Notes: generated by a model from the letters alone, not told the origin. A DNA stretch of 14,504 nt from JAJDNW01 sp039714495 (GCA_039714495.1 JBDLJD010000114.1:1-14504), one strand, 5' to 3'. Counted from the stretch's first letter, positions 7,286 to 14,484 are shown. Made by a program: numbers and translations.

Positions 7286-8233
7286 ATGAGCAAATCCCCG
7301 AGCTTCAAGCCCAAAAAGTTTGCCGTCATCGGCGCTGGACCGGTAGGGTCCATAGTGGCCGCGTTTCTGGCCAGGAATGGGTATGATGTAACCCTCTGCG
7401 ATATCATACCGGAACTGATCAATCCTGCCCTGGACCCAGGCATCATCATTGATGGTGCCGAGGAGATTCAGCAGAAAGTCACCCGTGTCTGCACCAGCGT
7501 GGATGAATTGGGAGACTTCAACCCGGATGTCGTCTTCATTACTGTCAAGGCCAATGCCCTCCCCTTGATCGTATCGGCTATAGAAACGTTTTACAAAGAG
7601 GGCATCTATGTGGTCAGCTGGCAAAACGGCATCGACACGGAAAAAGAGATCGCCGTAACCCTGGGAGAAAAGGCGGCCTTCAGGGCTGTGGTCAACTACG
7701 GATGTGGATTGAAGGCGCCCGGTCACGTACACATACCATTCCACCACCCCCCTCACTTTATCCAGGAACTGCACCCCGATTCCCGACATGCCGCCGTTGG
7801 CATCGCCGAGGCGCTTACCGCCAGCGGTCTTCAGACCGAACACACCGATCAGATCATTTCCATGGTTTGGCGTAAAGGCGTTTTGAACGCGTGCATGAAC
7901 CCGGTCTGTGCCGTCACAGGACTGACCATGGCCCAAAGCATGAACGACCCAATTGTTTTCAACCTGGTGGACAACCTGGTCAAAGAGTGCATTAAAATTG
8001 CCAGGGCCAATGAAATCAACCTGGGCTGGGATTTTTATCCCCATGCCATCGAATACATGAGCAAGGCCGGGAACCACAAACCCTCCATGCTCATGGACAT
8101 CGAAGCCGGCCGCAGGACCGAAATCGACTACATCAACGGCAAATTCGTGGAATACGGCCAGCAGGCCGGTATTGAAACTCCGTTCAACATCACCCTGCGG
8201 TCGCTCGTGAAAGGCCTGGAATCCAAACCATGA
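7286..8233 (+). CDS. Ketopantoate reductase (PanE/ApbA) family 2-oxoacid reductase
   Basis: 315 residues, full length for the family, which reduces 2-oxoacids to 2-hydroxyacids with NAD(P)H. Seen: the Rossmann motif GAGPVG at 16-21 with acidic D39 after the second strand, QNG at 113-115, the catalytic lysine region WRKGVLNACMNP with K197, N201 and N205, and a C-terminal MLMDIEAGRRTEIDYINGKF block (residues 268-287). A loop at 147-168 holds seven histidines, unusual for this family. Ribosome site AAGGGGGG lies about 7 nt before the ATG. The stop overlaps the next gene by ATGA. Because it is tied to a dehydratase activator rather than to pantothenate genes, I infer that it reduces a catabolic 2-oxoacid, perhaps an arylpyruvate, instead of ketopantoate. 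True PanE activity is not excluded. Confidence 0.85.
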   Translation: MSKSPSFKPKKFAVIGAGPVGSIVAAFLARNGYDVTLCDIIPELINPALDPGIIIDGAEEIQQKVTRVCTSVDELGDFNPDVVFITVKANALPLIVSAIETFYKEGIYVVSWQNGIDTEKEIAVTLGEKAAFRAVVNYGCGLKAPGHVHIPFHHPPHFIQELHPDSRHAAVGIAEALTASGLQTEHTDQIISMVWRKGVLNACMNPVCAVTGLTMAQSMNDPIVFNLVDNLVKECIKIARANEINLGWDFYPHAIEYMSKAGNHKPSMLMDIEAGRRTEIDYINGKFVEYGQQAGIETPFNITLRSLVKGLESKP

Positions 8234-9006
8234 CAGGTTCTCGTCTCGTCTATGCCGGTGTTGATGTGGGGGCTTCACGGACCAAGGTGGCCGTCATTGA
8301 CGCTGACCGCAAACTGCTTGGCTATCATATAAAAAAATCGGGAACCGACTTCAGCGCAACAGCCGACTTCTGCCTTGAAACGTCGCTGCAAATGGCCCGG
8401 GCCGAGCAGGCGGACATTGTCAAAACAATATCTACCGGCTACGGCAGAAAGAATGTATCCTTTGCCCATGAAAGCAAAACCGAAATCGGGTGCCATGCCA
8501 AGGGCTGCTTTTTATACTATCCCATGGCTATCACCATCATCGATATCGGCGGACAGGACAACAAGGTCATCAAACTGGATGACAAAGGACGGCGCATTGG
8601 TTTTAAAATGAACCGCAAATGTTCCGCCGGTACAGGGGCTTTTCTGGAAGAAATGGCCCCTCGCCTGGACATTCCGTTGGAGGCGATGAACGGCCTGGCA
8701 GAACAGTCCACCGACATGGTCAAGCTGGGTAGTTTCTGCACGGTCTTCTCGGCCACCGAAGTGCTTGAAAACATCAGAAACGGAAAGCAAGTTCCGGATA
8801 TAGTCAAAGGACTGTTCTATTCCGTCATCAAGAGGGTTATCGAGATGGACGCCTTCACGGAAAACGTGGTCATGACCGGTGGTGTCGTGGCCCACAACCC
8901 ATATCTCGTTAACATGACGGAAACGTATATCGGTCAAAATATTCTCGTTCCAGAGCATCCCCAACTGACCGGCGCCATCGGGGCCGCACTTTATGCGATG
9001 GGATAA
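8230..9006 (+). CDS. BadF/BadG/HgdC-type ATPase, activator of a 2-hydroxyacyl-CoA dehydratase or related reductase
   Basis: 258 residues, the size of stand-alone activators such as HgdC and FldI. These are ASKHA-fold homodimers holding one [4Fe-4S] cluster between subunits; they spend ATP to inject one low-potential electron from ferredoxin or flavodoxin into the partner enzyme. Seen: phosphate-1 loop GVDVGASRTK (10-19), STGYGR (68-73), IIDIGGQDNK (103-112), KCSAGTG with C131, SFCTVFSATEV with C170, and MTGGVVAHN near the C-terminus. C131 and C170 match the two conserved cluster cysteines of the family. The ATG overlaps the reductase stop (ATGA), with only a weak ribosome site, so it is probably translated by coupling. 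Its likely partner is the dehydratase-family gene 220 bp downstream, with a repeat between them. Confidence 0.92.
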   Translation: MTGSRLVYAGVDVGASRTKVAVIDADRKLLGYHIKKSGTDFSATADFCLETSLQMARAEQADIVKTISTGYGRKNVSFAHESKTEIGCHAKGCFLYYPMAITIIDIGGQDNKVIKLDDKGRRIGFKMNRKCSAGTGAFLEEMAPRLDIPLEAMNGLAEQSTDMVKLGSFCTVFSATEVLENIRNGKQVPDIVKGLFYSVIKRVIEMDAFTENVVMTGGVVAHNPYLVNMTETYIGQNILVPEHPQLTGAIGAALYAMG

Positions 9007-9045
9007 AATCGTGTTCCACGATTTTATGAAACGCGACTGCGTCGC
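9003..9045 (+). terminator. Tandem stem-loops at the 3' end of the activator gene
   Basis: First hairpin: ATAAAATCGTG (9003-9013), 3-nt loop, CACGATTTTAT (9017-9027), a perfect 11-bp stem whose left arm contains the stop codon. Second: GCGAC, TGC loop, GTCGC (9033-9045). There is no strong T-tract, so this may be a partial terminator or an RNA-stability/processing element rather than a full stop, letting the dehydratase gene be read through at lower level. Confidence 0.5.
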
Positions 9046-9095
9046 TAAACCTAAATACATGAAAGATACGCTGTTTGAAATTTTGAATGGAGATT

Positions 9096-9157
9096 GTCAT
9101 TCCCGCGAAGGCGGGAATCCAGAATGATCCTGGATGCCGGATCAAGTCCGTCATGAC
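9096..9157. repeat. Dispersed palindromic intergenic repeat (FWIPAFAGMT type)
   Basis: Contains ATTCCCGC-GAAG-GCGGGAAT (9099-9118), then CCAG/CTGG (9119-9133) and an imperfect CGGA/TCCG stem, bounded by GTCAT and ATGAC. The form 'GTCATTCCCGCGAAGGCGGGAATCC' is a widespread proteobacterial intergenic repeat; its minus strand reads FWIPAFAGMT, a string often mis-annotated as a protein. It sits between the activator and its probable partner. It has no transposase and could form an RNA hairpin within the transcript. Confidence 0.75.
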
Positions 9158-9226
9158 GGAGTTGGCTATTTAGTCTCCAGGTTAATAACAGCAGGCTGAT
9201 CAATTAAATATCGAGGAGAAAAAATT

Positions 9227-10474
9227 ATGTCTGAAGAAAAAAAACCTGTCATCCGACGGCTGAATACGTCCAGGGACATGGGCAAATTCATGGCCGACTA
9301 TTATTACGAACTCGACGATGCCGCTAAAAGCGGCAAACAGAAAATTGCCTGGTGTACGAGCGTAGGGCCGGCCGAAATCCTCAGGGGCATGGGGTTTTTA
9401 ACCTATTTCCCTGAAACCCATTCGGCCATGCTGGGAACCTCGCGCATGGCTACCGACTTGATTCCCAAGGCCAATGCCATAGGGTACTCTCCTGATATAT
9501 GCTCCTACCTCACCGCCGACATTGGCGCTTTCCTGGAAGGGGTCACGCCCTTGGCCAAAGTGTTCAAAGGCATCGAAAGCCCTCCCAGACCCGATGTTCT
9601 GGTTTTCAACACCAACCAGTGCCGGGACGTCCAGGACTGGTTCAACTGGTATGGGGATAAATTCAACGTCCCGGTTGTGGGGGTGCACTCCTATGTGGGT
9701 GTCGGCGATGTCACGTCCTCCCACGTAGCCTCCATTGCCAAACAAATGGAGAATATGGTGGAACCGCTGGAGCAAGTCGCCGGCCGGAAACTGGACATGG
9801 ATGAGTTCAAGCAGGCCGTGACCCTTTCCCGGGAATGTTCGGACCTGTGGGAAAAGTGCCTGGCCGCAGCTGCCGCCAAGCCATCCCCCCTCACCTTCTT
9901 CGACGGCACGACCCTCATGGGCCCGGCCGTGGTGGGCCGTGGCACGCAAAAGGCCATCGACGCTTACACGCTGCTTCTGGAAGAACTTGAAGAACGCGCC
10001 AGCCAAAGCCTCGGCGCTCTGGAGGAGGAGCGCTTTCGCATTTACTGGGATGGCATGCCGGTCTGGGGTCGCTTGGGTATGCACTCCAAGATGTTTGCCG
10101 CGCTTAACACCAATGTCATCGCCTCCACCTACTGCAGCAGCTGGATCTTTTCCGCCCTGGATCCCGAAGATCCCTTCAACAGCATGGCCAGGGCCTACAC
10201 TGAACTGTTCATTGTCCGCGGTGACGATTACAAAGAGCAATACATTAAGGACAAACTGGATTTCTTCGATGTAGACGGCATCATCTACCATGATGCCAAG
10301 ACCTGTCCCAACAACTCCAATTGCCGGTACGGCATGCCCCAGCGCCTGGCCGAGGAAACCGGCATACCCAGCCTGACCATCAATGGAGACCTCAATGACT
10401 TGAGGCTCCTGTCCGATGAGCAGACCAAAACCAACGTGGAAGCATTCATCGAACAACTGGAGGAAAACCATTGA
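9227..10474 (+). CDS. 2-hydroxyacyl-CoA dehydratase / benzoyl-CoA reductase family subunit (HgdB/BcrB-like), unpaired
   Basis: 415 residues, the length of one subunit of the HgdAB, FldBC or BcrBC enzymes. These normally are heterodimers with iron-sulfur clusters that receive one electron from the ATPase activator and eliminate water from 2-hydroxyacyl-CoA or reduce an aromatic ring. Seen: GPAEILRGMGF (47-57), GYSPDICSYLTADIGAFL with C92, NTNQCRDVQDWF with C132, and HDAKTCPNNSNC with C360 and C366, then a terminal TINGDLND. C92, C132 and C360 fit the family's three cluster ligands. C43, C303 and C366 are further cysteines in conserved-looking places; C204 and C211 lie in a helical linker. No second subunit is encoded in the window. 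It may be a homodimer, such as the double-cubane cluster proteins, or pair with a subunit encoded elsewhere. ATG follows GAGGAG by about 8 nt. Confidence 0.87.
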   Translation: MSEEKKPVIRRLNTSRDMGKFMADYYYELDDAAKSGKQKIAWCTSVGPAEILRGMGFLTYFPETHSAMLGTSRMATDLIPKANAIGYSPDICSYLTADIGAFLEGVTPLAKVFKGIESPPRPDVLVFNTNQCRDVQDWFNWYGDKFNVPVVGVHSYVGVGDVTSSHVASIAKQMENMVEPLEQVAGRKLDMDEFKQAVTLSRECSDLWEKCLAAAAAKPSPLTFFDGTTLMGPAVVGRGTQKAIDAYTLLLEELEERASQSLGALEEERFRIYWDGMPVWGRLGMHSKMFAALNTNVIASTYCSSWIFSALDPEDPFNSMARAYTELFIVRGDDYKEQYIKDKLDFFDVDGIIYHDAKTCPNNSNCRYGMPQRLAEETGIPSLTINGDLNDLRLLSDEQTKTNVEAFIEQLEENH

Positions 10475-10503
10475 TCTCCGGCTCCGCCGTCGATCAATGG
10501 TTT
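10465..10503 (+). terminator. Stem-loop across the dehydratase stop codon
   Basis: AAACCATTGATC (10465-10476) and its exact complement GATCAATGGTTT (10492-10503) form a 12-bp stem including the TGA stop. The 15-nt interior holds a nested CGGC-TCC-GCCG hairpin (10479-10489). The stem ends in TTT followed by C, so it is at best a modest intrinsic terminator; being A-flanked on one side and T-flanked on the other, it would look alike on both strands. Confidence 0.5.
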
Positions 10504-10556
10504 CATATGGGGACACATGAAATCAACACAATATCGGTAGGATTTAACTATATTTT

Positions 10557-10571
10557 ACCGGCATAGCCGGT
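10557..10571 (+). promoter_or_regulatory. Small leader hairpin before the ADP-forming ligase
   Basis: ACCGGC-ATA-GCCGGT forms a 6-bp GC-rich stem ending a few nucleotides before the GGAGGGAG ribosome site of the next gene. It could affect ribosome access or mark a processed 5' end. Function is unproven. Confidence 0.3.
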
Positions 10572-10592
10572 GGTTTATGGAGGGAGAAAATT

Positions 10593-12671
10593 ATGTTAGA
10601 CAGCCTTTTCAGACCCAAATCTGCCGCCGTCATCGGTGCCTCGACCAAGGAATTTTCCATAGGCAACCGCGTGATCCGCAACCTCATCGAATTCGGTTTC
10701 AAGGGACCTATATATCCCATCAACCCCAAAGCCGATGAAGTCCGGGGGGTGAAGGCCTATAAATCGATTCTGGACGCACCTGACAACATTGATGTGGTGC
10801 ACATGGTCATACCGGCCAAATTTGTTCCCCAGGCTGTGGAAGACTGCGGGAAAAAAGGCGTTAAAAACATCATCATCAACTCGGGCGGTTTTTCGGAAAT
10901 CGGGCCCGAGGGCGAGGCCTATGAAAAGGATTTCATGTCCAGGGCCAAAAACTATGACATCCGTGTGCTGGGGCCCAATTGCCAGGGCATCATCAACTCG
11001 GACCCCGCGGTTCGGGCTTACTGCAACTTTACCTTTACCAAGCCGGACATCGGCCACATTTCCATAGTTGCCTTGAGTGGCGGGGTGGCCGAAGTGATTC
11101 ACCAGGGATTTTCCGCCATGGGCGTGGGTACACGCATCTATGCCTCCAACGGCAATGCCTGTGATATCACCATCCCTGAAATTATTCAGTACTTAGGTGA
11201 TGATGACGGCACGCGTGTCATTGTCACCTATGTGGAAGGCCTGCGGGACCCGTCCACCTTCATGAAGGTGGCCCGTGAGGTTGCAGCCAAAAAGCCGATC
11301 CTGGCCATGAAGGCCGGCCGTACAGCAGAGGGGGCCAAGGCGGCTGCATCCCACACCGGAGGGCTGGCCAAGGAAGACCTGGCAACGGATCTGATTTTCA
11401 AAAAAGCCGGCGTGCTCACCTTTATGGATGAAGGGGAGCTGATCCAGGCGGCAGCAGCCTTTGCCACCCAGCCCATCCCCAAAGGGGACCGTGTCGGGTT
11501 GATCACCAACACCGGCGGGCCGGCAGTGATAGCCACAGACATCCTGGTGGGTGCGGGATTGAACATTCCTCCCCTTTCTGAAAAAACGGAAGCAACGCTC
11601 AAGGAAAGCCTTTTTCCCGAGGCCTCGGTCAACAACCCGGTGGACGTCCTGGCCACCGGCAATGCAGCCCATTACCGTGCCTGCATGGACGCCATGAACG
11701 CGGATGACAACTACGATGCCCTTTACATCAATTTCGTGACGCCGTTTTTCGTCGACACCGACAGCATTGCCAAGGAAATCGCTGCCGTTAACCAGCAGGC
11801 CGTCAAGCCCATGGTGTGCAATCTCATGACCGATAAAAACCAGTGGACCGAGACCGTCAAAATATTGAAAGACGGCGGTGTACCCAGCTTCAGCCTTCCC
11901 GGCGAGGCTGCCCGGGCCATGACGGCGCTTACGCGTTACAGTGCCATCCGATCCCGGGACATCGGCCAGCCAGACACATTTGACGACGTGGATAAATCCC
12001 TGGCCCAAGGCATCATTGACAAGGCATCTGCACGGGGAAGCAGCTTCCTGCCGGCCGAAGATGTTTACCAGATCCTGGAAGCCTATAAGATCCCCACCGC
12101 CGGCTGGCGCATGGCCGCTTCGGCCGATGAGGCAGCGGCCGCTGCTGAAGAGATCGGGTTGCCGGTGGTTGTAAAAGCCGATTCAACCGCGATTCTTCAT
12201 AAAAGCGACATGGGCGGTGTGGCCGTTAACCTGACGGATAGCGCATCTGTGCTGGCGGCTGTCAAAGATATGCAGTCTCGGTTCGATGCCCCTGATCTGA
12301 AATTCTTTGTACAGAAATATTTTACCGGCGGTATGGAGGTTATCCTGGGCGCCAAGGCCGAATCCGGATTGGGCCACTTGATCATGTTCGGCATGGGCGG
12401 CATATACGTGGAAGTGCTCAAGGATGTGGTCTTCAACCTGACGCCGGTCACCCGGTTCGAGGCCGAAGAAATGCTCGACACCATCCGGTTGGCACCCCTC
12501 CTCAAAGGGATCCGCGGACAAAAAGGCGTCCAGCGGTCCGAAATCGTTGAGCTGATTCAACGGCTTTCACAGTTAGTGTCTGATCTGCCGGCCATCCAGG
12601 AACTTGACCTGAACCCCACCCTGGCATTTGAGGACAAGGTCGTGGTGGTGGATGCGAGGATTGGACTATAA
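10593..12671 (+). CDS. ADP-forming acyl-CoA synthetase (acetate-CoA ligase family), alpha-beta fusion
   Basis: 692 residues, the length of fused NDP-forming acyl-CoA synthetases. The enzyme interconverts acyl-CoA + ADP + Pi with acid + CoA + ATP, so it can recover ATP from acyl-CoA. Domains in order: CoA-binding Rossmann domain (AAVIGAS at 11-17, LGPNCQG at 126-132), the succinyl-CoA-synthetase-like flavodoxin domain (LSGG 161-164; ASHTGGLA with H254, the expected phosphohistidine; ITNTGGP 304-310), a linker, then an ATP-grasp domain from about 484 (VVVKAD 525-530, LHKSDMGGV with H536, MEVILG 581-586, FGMGGIYVEVLKD 599-611, ELDLNP 670-675). All key motifs are present. Ribosome site GGAGGGAG lies about 6 nt before the ATG. 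In this cluster it may turn arylacetyl-CoA from IorAB into acid with ATP gain. Acyl specificity is not visible. Confidence 0.93.
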   Translation: MLDSLFRPKSAAVIGASTKEFSIGNRVIRNLIEFGFKGPIYPINPKADEVRGVKAYKSILDAPDNIDVVHMVIPAKFVPQAVEDCGKKGVKNIIINSGGFSEIGPEGEAYEKDFMSRAKNYDIRVLGPNCQGIINSDPAVRAYCNFTFTKPDIGHISIVALSGGVAEVIHQGFSAMGVGTRIYASNGNACDITIPEIIQYLGDDDGTRVIVTYVEGLRDPSTFMKVAREVAAKKPILAMKAGRTAEGAKAAASHTGGLAKEDLATDLIFKKAGVLTFMDEGELIQAAAAFATQPIPKGDRVGLITNTGGPAVIATDILVGAGLNIPPLSEKTEATLKESLFPEASVNNPVDVLATGNAAHYRACMDAMNADDNYDALYINFVTPFFVDTDSIAKEIAAVNQQAVKPMVCNLMTDKNQWTETVKILKDGGVPSFSLPGEAARAMTALTRYSAIRSRDIGQPDTFDDVDKSLAQGIIDKASARGSSFLPAEDVYQILEAYKIPTAGWRMAASADEAAAAAEEIGLPVVVKADSTAILHKSDMGGVAVNLTDSASVLAAVKDMQSRFDAPDLKFFVQKYFTGGMEVILGAKAESGLGHLIMFGMGGIYVEVLKDVVFNLTPVTRFEAEEMLDTIRLAPLLKGIRGQKGVQRSEIVELIQRLSQLVSDLPAIQELDLNPTLAFEDKVVVVDARIGL

Positions 12672-12677
12672 TAACGT

Positions 12678-12815
12678 AGGATTCAAGGATTCGAGGGGCC
12701 AAGGAGGTGTTCCAAGCTATTTGTCTTTGGTTCGATGGGGGTTCGACTATAAGCCAAAAGCTGAAAGCTTAGTTTTCTCACTTGAACCCTTGAACCCTAG
12801 ACCCCTTGGATCCTT
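12678..12815. repeat. Inverted arms of degenerate 8-bp repeats in the spacer
   Basis: The right arm at 12781-12815 reads CTTGAACC CTTGAACC CTAGACCC CTTGGATC CTT with an exact 8-bp period. The left arm from 12678 has the reverse-complement type: AGG ATTCAAGG ATTCGAGG GGCCAAGG AGG. The arms flank about 70 nt of AT-richer sequence with a further AAGCTGAAAGCTT motif. Together the arms can form an imperfect long stem. There is no ORF or transposase. It may be a non-autonomous mobile or dispersed repeat, or a structured RNA. Period and orientation are seen; origin is inferred. Confidence 0.55.
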
Positions 12816-12890
12816 TTGCTCACATACGGTGGAAATGATAAAAATACACTTAATACTAAGAGCCTATAATAAATTCCCGAGGTATATAAA

Positions 12891-14441
12891 ATGACCGCCT
12901 GGATGAATCTCGGCCAGCAACTGAAGATGAACGCTAAAAAATACCCGGCCACGGTGGCGCTCAAAGACAAAGACCGGAGCTTTACCTACCCTGAAACCAA
13001 CCAGCGGGTAAACCGCCTGGCCCACAGCTTGCTTTCCCTGGGGTTGTCCAAGGGTGACAAAGTCGCTGTTTTCATGGAAAACAGTATCGAAATTGTGGAA
13101 ATTTTCCTGGCCACCGCTAAAACAGGCCTGGTGATCGTTCCCATCAATTTTCGACTGGTGACCCGGGAGGTGGAATACATTGTCGATAACTCCGACGCCA
13201 AGGCCTTTTTCGTGGATGCTGAATTTGCCCCCATGATCGACACGGTTAAGGATAGCCTCCCCAAGATCCCTGCTGAAAACTACGTGGCTGTCGGCCCTTC
13301 TTGCGACGGCTACCACGAATACGAAGCCTTTATTACCGATGCATTGGATCACGAACCCGAGGCAGATGTCGATTCCCGTGACACCTGGATCCTGATCTAC
13401 ACCTCCGGAACCACCGGCAAGCCCAAGGGGGTGGTGCGATCTCATGAGTCCCACATCGCTTTTTATTTGATCAACGGTGTCGATTTTGGATTCAATGAAC
13501 ACGATGTGTGTCTGAATGTTATGCCTTTGTGTCACATCAACTCCACCTTTTTCACTTTTACCTTTCTTTACATCGGCGCCACGGTTTACATTCACCCGGC
13601 GAGGTCTTTTCAGCCGGTTGAGATCCTGCAGATTATCGAACGTGAAAAGATCACCTTCATCTCCCTGATCCCCACCCACTACAATCTCATTCTGAATATA
13701 CCTGAGGAAGACAAGCGCTACGATGTCACCTCTGTACGCAAACTGCTCTGCTCCTCGGCGCCTGTTCGCAAAAGCATGAAGCTGGCCATCATCGATTTCT
13801 TTTCCGGGGTGGACCTCTATGAAGGTTACGGATCCACCGAAGGAGGAATCGTCTCCGTACTGAAACCCGAAGACCAGCTCAAAAAACTCGGCTCCATCGG
13901 TCAGGAGTCCCTGGGAACCGATTTCATTAAAATACTGGATGATGAAGGACAGGAAGTGGCTGTGGGCGAAGTGGGCGAACTCTATTCCAGAGGCCCCATG
14001 CTTTTCGACGAGTATTACAAACTCCCTGATAAGACCGCCAGTGCATTTCAAAACGGTTGGTTCAGCGCCGGCGACATGGCCCGCCAGGACGAGGAAGGTT
14101 TTTTCCAAATCGTCGACCGCAAGGACAACATGATCATCTCCGGCGGGGAAAACATCTACCCCAGTGAAATCGAAGAAGTCGTCGGAAGCCAGGAGTGCGT
14201 CTTTGATTGCGCAGTCATCGGGGTGCCGGACGAAAAGTGGGGGGAAAAAGTGGTGGCTGTCATCATTTCCAAAGGTATGGATGAAAACGATGTTACCGAG
14301 GAAATGATCATGGATTGCTGCCGGGATCAAATGGCCGGGTATAAGCGCCCCAAAAAAATCGTCTTCATCAAGGAAGACGAGATGCCGCGCACGCCCACCG
14401 GCAAAATTTTACACCGCAAACTACGTGATAAATTTTCCTGA
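12891..14441 (+). CDS. AMP-forming acyl-CoA synthetase (class I adenylate-forming ligase)
   Basis: 516 residues, typical for medium/aryl/carnitine-type acyl-CoA ligases. It adenylates a carboxylic acid and transfers the acyl group to CoA in the cytoplasm. Seen: the P-loop YTSGTTGKPKG at 170-180, YGSTEGG at 313-319, the SAGD motif at 392-395, the hinge region VDRKDNMIISGGENIYPSEIEE at 408-429 and the C-terminal catalytic lysine K505 in PRTPTGKILHRKLR. No signal or membrane segment. The ATG has GAGG 8 nt upstream; a lone TATAAT at 12865-12870 could be a -10 box but lacks a fitting -35. It follows a 219-bp spacer with repeats, so it may have its own promoter. Substrate is unknown; in this context it could activate a 2-hydroxy or aryl acid for the dehydratase branch, or a fatty acid. 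Confidence 0.93.
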   Translation: MTAWMNLGQQLKMNAKKYPATVALKDKDRSFTYPETNQRVNRLAHSLLSLGLSKGDKVAVFMENSIEIVEIFLATAKTGLVIVPINFRLVTREVEYIVDNSDAKAFFVDAEFAPMIDTVKDSLPKIPAENYVAVGPSCDGYHEYEAFITDALDHEPEADVDSRDTWILIYTSGTTGKPKGVVRSHESHIAFYLINGVDFGFNEHDVCLNVMPLCHINSTFFTFTFLYIGATVYIHPARSFQPVEILQIIEREKITFISLIPTHYNLILNIPEEDKRYDVTSVRKLLCSSAPVRKSMKLAIIDFFSGVDLYEGYGSTEGGIVSVLKPEDQLKKLGSIGQESLGTDFIKILDDEGQEVAVGEVGELYSRGPMLFDEYYKLPDKTASAFQNGWFSAGDMARQDEEGFFQIVDRKDNMIISGGENIYPSEIEEVVGSQECVFDCAVIGVPDEKWGEKVVAVIISKGMDENDVTEEMIMDCCRDQMAGYKRPKKIVFIKEDEMPRTPTGKILHRKLRDKFS

Positions 14442-14484
14442 AGACCAAGGAAAATTTATCGCCGAACGCAGGACTTCGTCCTGC
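14427..14484 (+). terminator. Tandem stem-loops closing the cluster
   Basis: First hairpin: GATAAATTTTCCT (14427-14439), 8-nt loop, exact complement AGGAAAATTTATC (14448-14460), a 13-bp stem overlapping the TGA stop. Second: GCAGGAC, TTC loop, GTCCTGC (14468-14484), a 7-bp GC-rich stem followed a few bases later by a TTTTT run at 14494-14498. The second hairpin is the better intrinsic terminator candidate. Layout matches the pair after the activator gene. Confidence 0.6.

Noticed and set aside
8909..9154. 81-codon minus ORF beginning MTDLIRHPGSFWIPAFAGMT
   Set aside because: This is the translated form of the dispersed palindromic repeat, a well-known source of false small proteins.
12678..12815. 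CRISPR-like array
   Set aside because: Units are only 8 bp with no spacers, and the two arms are inverted with no cas genes nearby.
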